This document shows, in pieces, positions 5,892-5,931 of a stretch of DNA of 5,931 bases. The notes under the pieces are model-generated. The model saw only the letters and a program-made list of their open reading frames with translations, was not told the DNA's origin and made no database searches. Positions within the stretch are counted from its first letter, which is position 1; each line of letters starts with the position of its first letter. A program made the translations under genes and the position numbers. Origin of the DNA: Phycisphaerae bacterium. Its GTDB lineage: Bacteria > Planctomycetota > Phycisphaerae > Phycisphaerales > SM1A02. Location: the NCBI GenBank assembly GCA_018663565.1, contig JABJQE010000080.1, positions 1 to 5,931 of the forward strand. The letters are read 5' to 3'.

Positions 5892-5931
5892 GCCACGTCC
5901 TCTTTGTGATCGACCAACTCCGGCAAGAAGA
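5888..5931 (+). CDS. Start of an unidentified gene, cut by the window edge
   Basis: An ATG overlaps the thioesterase stop as ATGA and opens a frame reading MSHVLFVIDQLRQE to the edge. The GGGA eight bases upstream could serve as a weak Shine-Dalgarno. The hydrophobic first strand followed by a polar turn is the kind of start seen in glycosyltransferases and other Rossmann-like proteins (VLFVID-x-L), but 14 codons are too few to name a family. The overlap pattern, the same as every other junction here, is the main reason to believe it is a gene. Confidence 0.5.
   Translation, partial: MSHVLFVIDQLRQE

Noticed and set aside
1..5931. CRISPR arrays, tRNA or rRNA genes, insertion sequences, toxin-antitoxin or defence modules
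   Set aside because: I searched by eye on both strands and saw none. Nearly the whole window is taken up by ordinary overlapping coding genes.

Overview
The window is GC-rich, gene-dense bacterial DNA with two divergent, tightly packed gene strings and essentially no spare sequence. The best guess for the host is a planctomycete of the Phycisphaerae type. The pointers are a long, unusual substrate-binding protein, a LolA/DUF2092-like lipoprotein, and weak Shine-Dalgarno use at some starts with GTG starts in overlaps. None of these is a formal marker, so the assignment is tentative.

Leftward (minus-strand) string, read from position 4924 down to 1: pyrF (orotidine-5'-phosphate decarboxylase), a long membrane-anchored or secreted ABC-type solute-binding protein, cinA (competence/damage-inducible protein A with a nicotinamide-nucleotide amidohydrolase domain), folK (HPPK of folate synthesis), and the first 173 residues of a secreted protein or lipoprotein that runs off the left edge. 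Every junction is a stop/start overlap (TGATG, GTGA, ATGA, ATGA). The five genes are therefore almost certainly one translationally coupled operon. These overlaps also fix the starts of folK (1084) and cinA (2343), both shorter than the longest open frames.

The only non-coding stretch is about 90 to 125 bases between pyrF and the rightward genes (4925 to about 5013-5049, depending on which DUF971 start is used). It holds a degenerate tandem repeat of about 15 bases with six G-runs on the plus strand, the pyrF Shine-Dalgarno, and weak promoter-like sequence.

Rightward (plus-strand) string: a DUF971/GBBH-like N-terminal domain protein, a hotdog-fold (4HBT/FadM-like) thioesterase, and the first 14 codons of a third gene, again joined by GTGA and ATGA overlaps.

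Most of the content is housekeeping metabolism (pyrimidine, folate and NAD-related). I see no mobile element, CRISPR array, RNA gene, toxin-antitoxin or defence module. The points worth a second look are the orphan solute-binding protein inside a nucleotide/cofactor operon, the repeat/G-run block in the divergent promoter region, and the thioesterase that lacks the usual catalytic Asp position.
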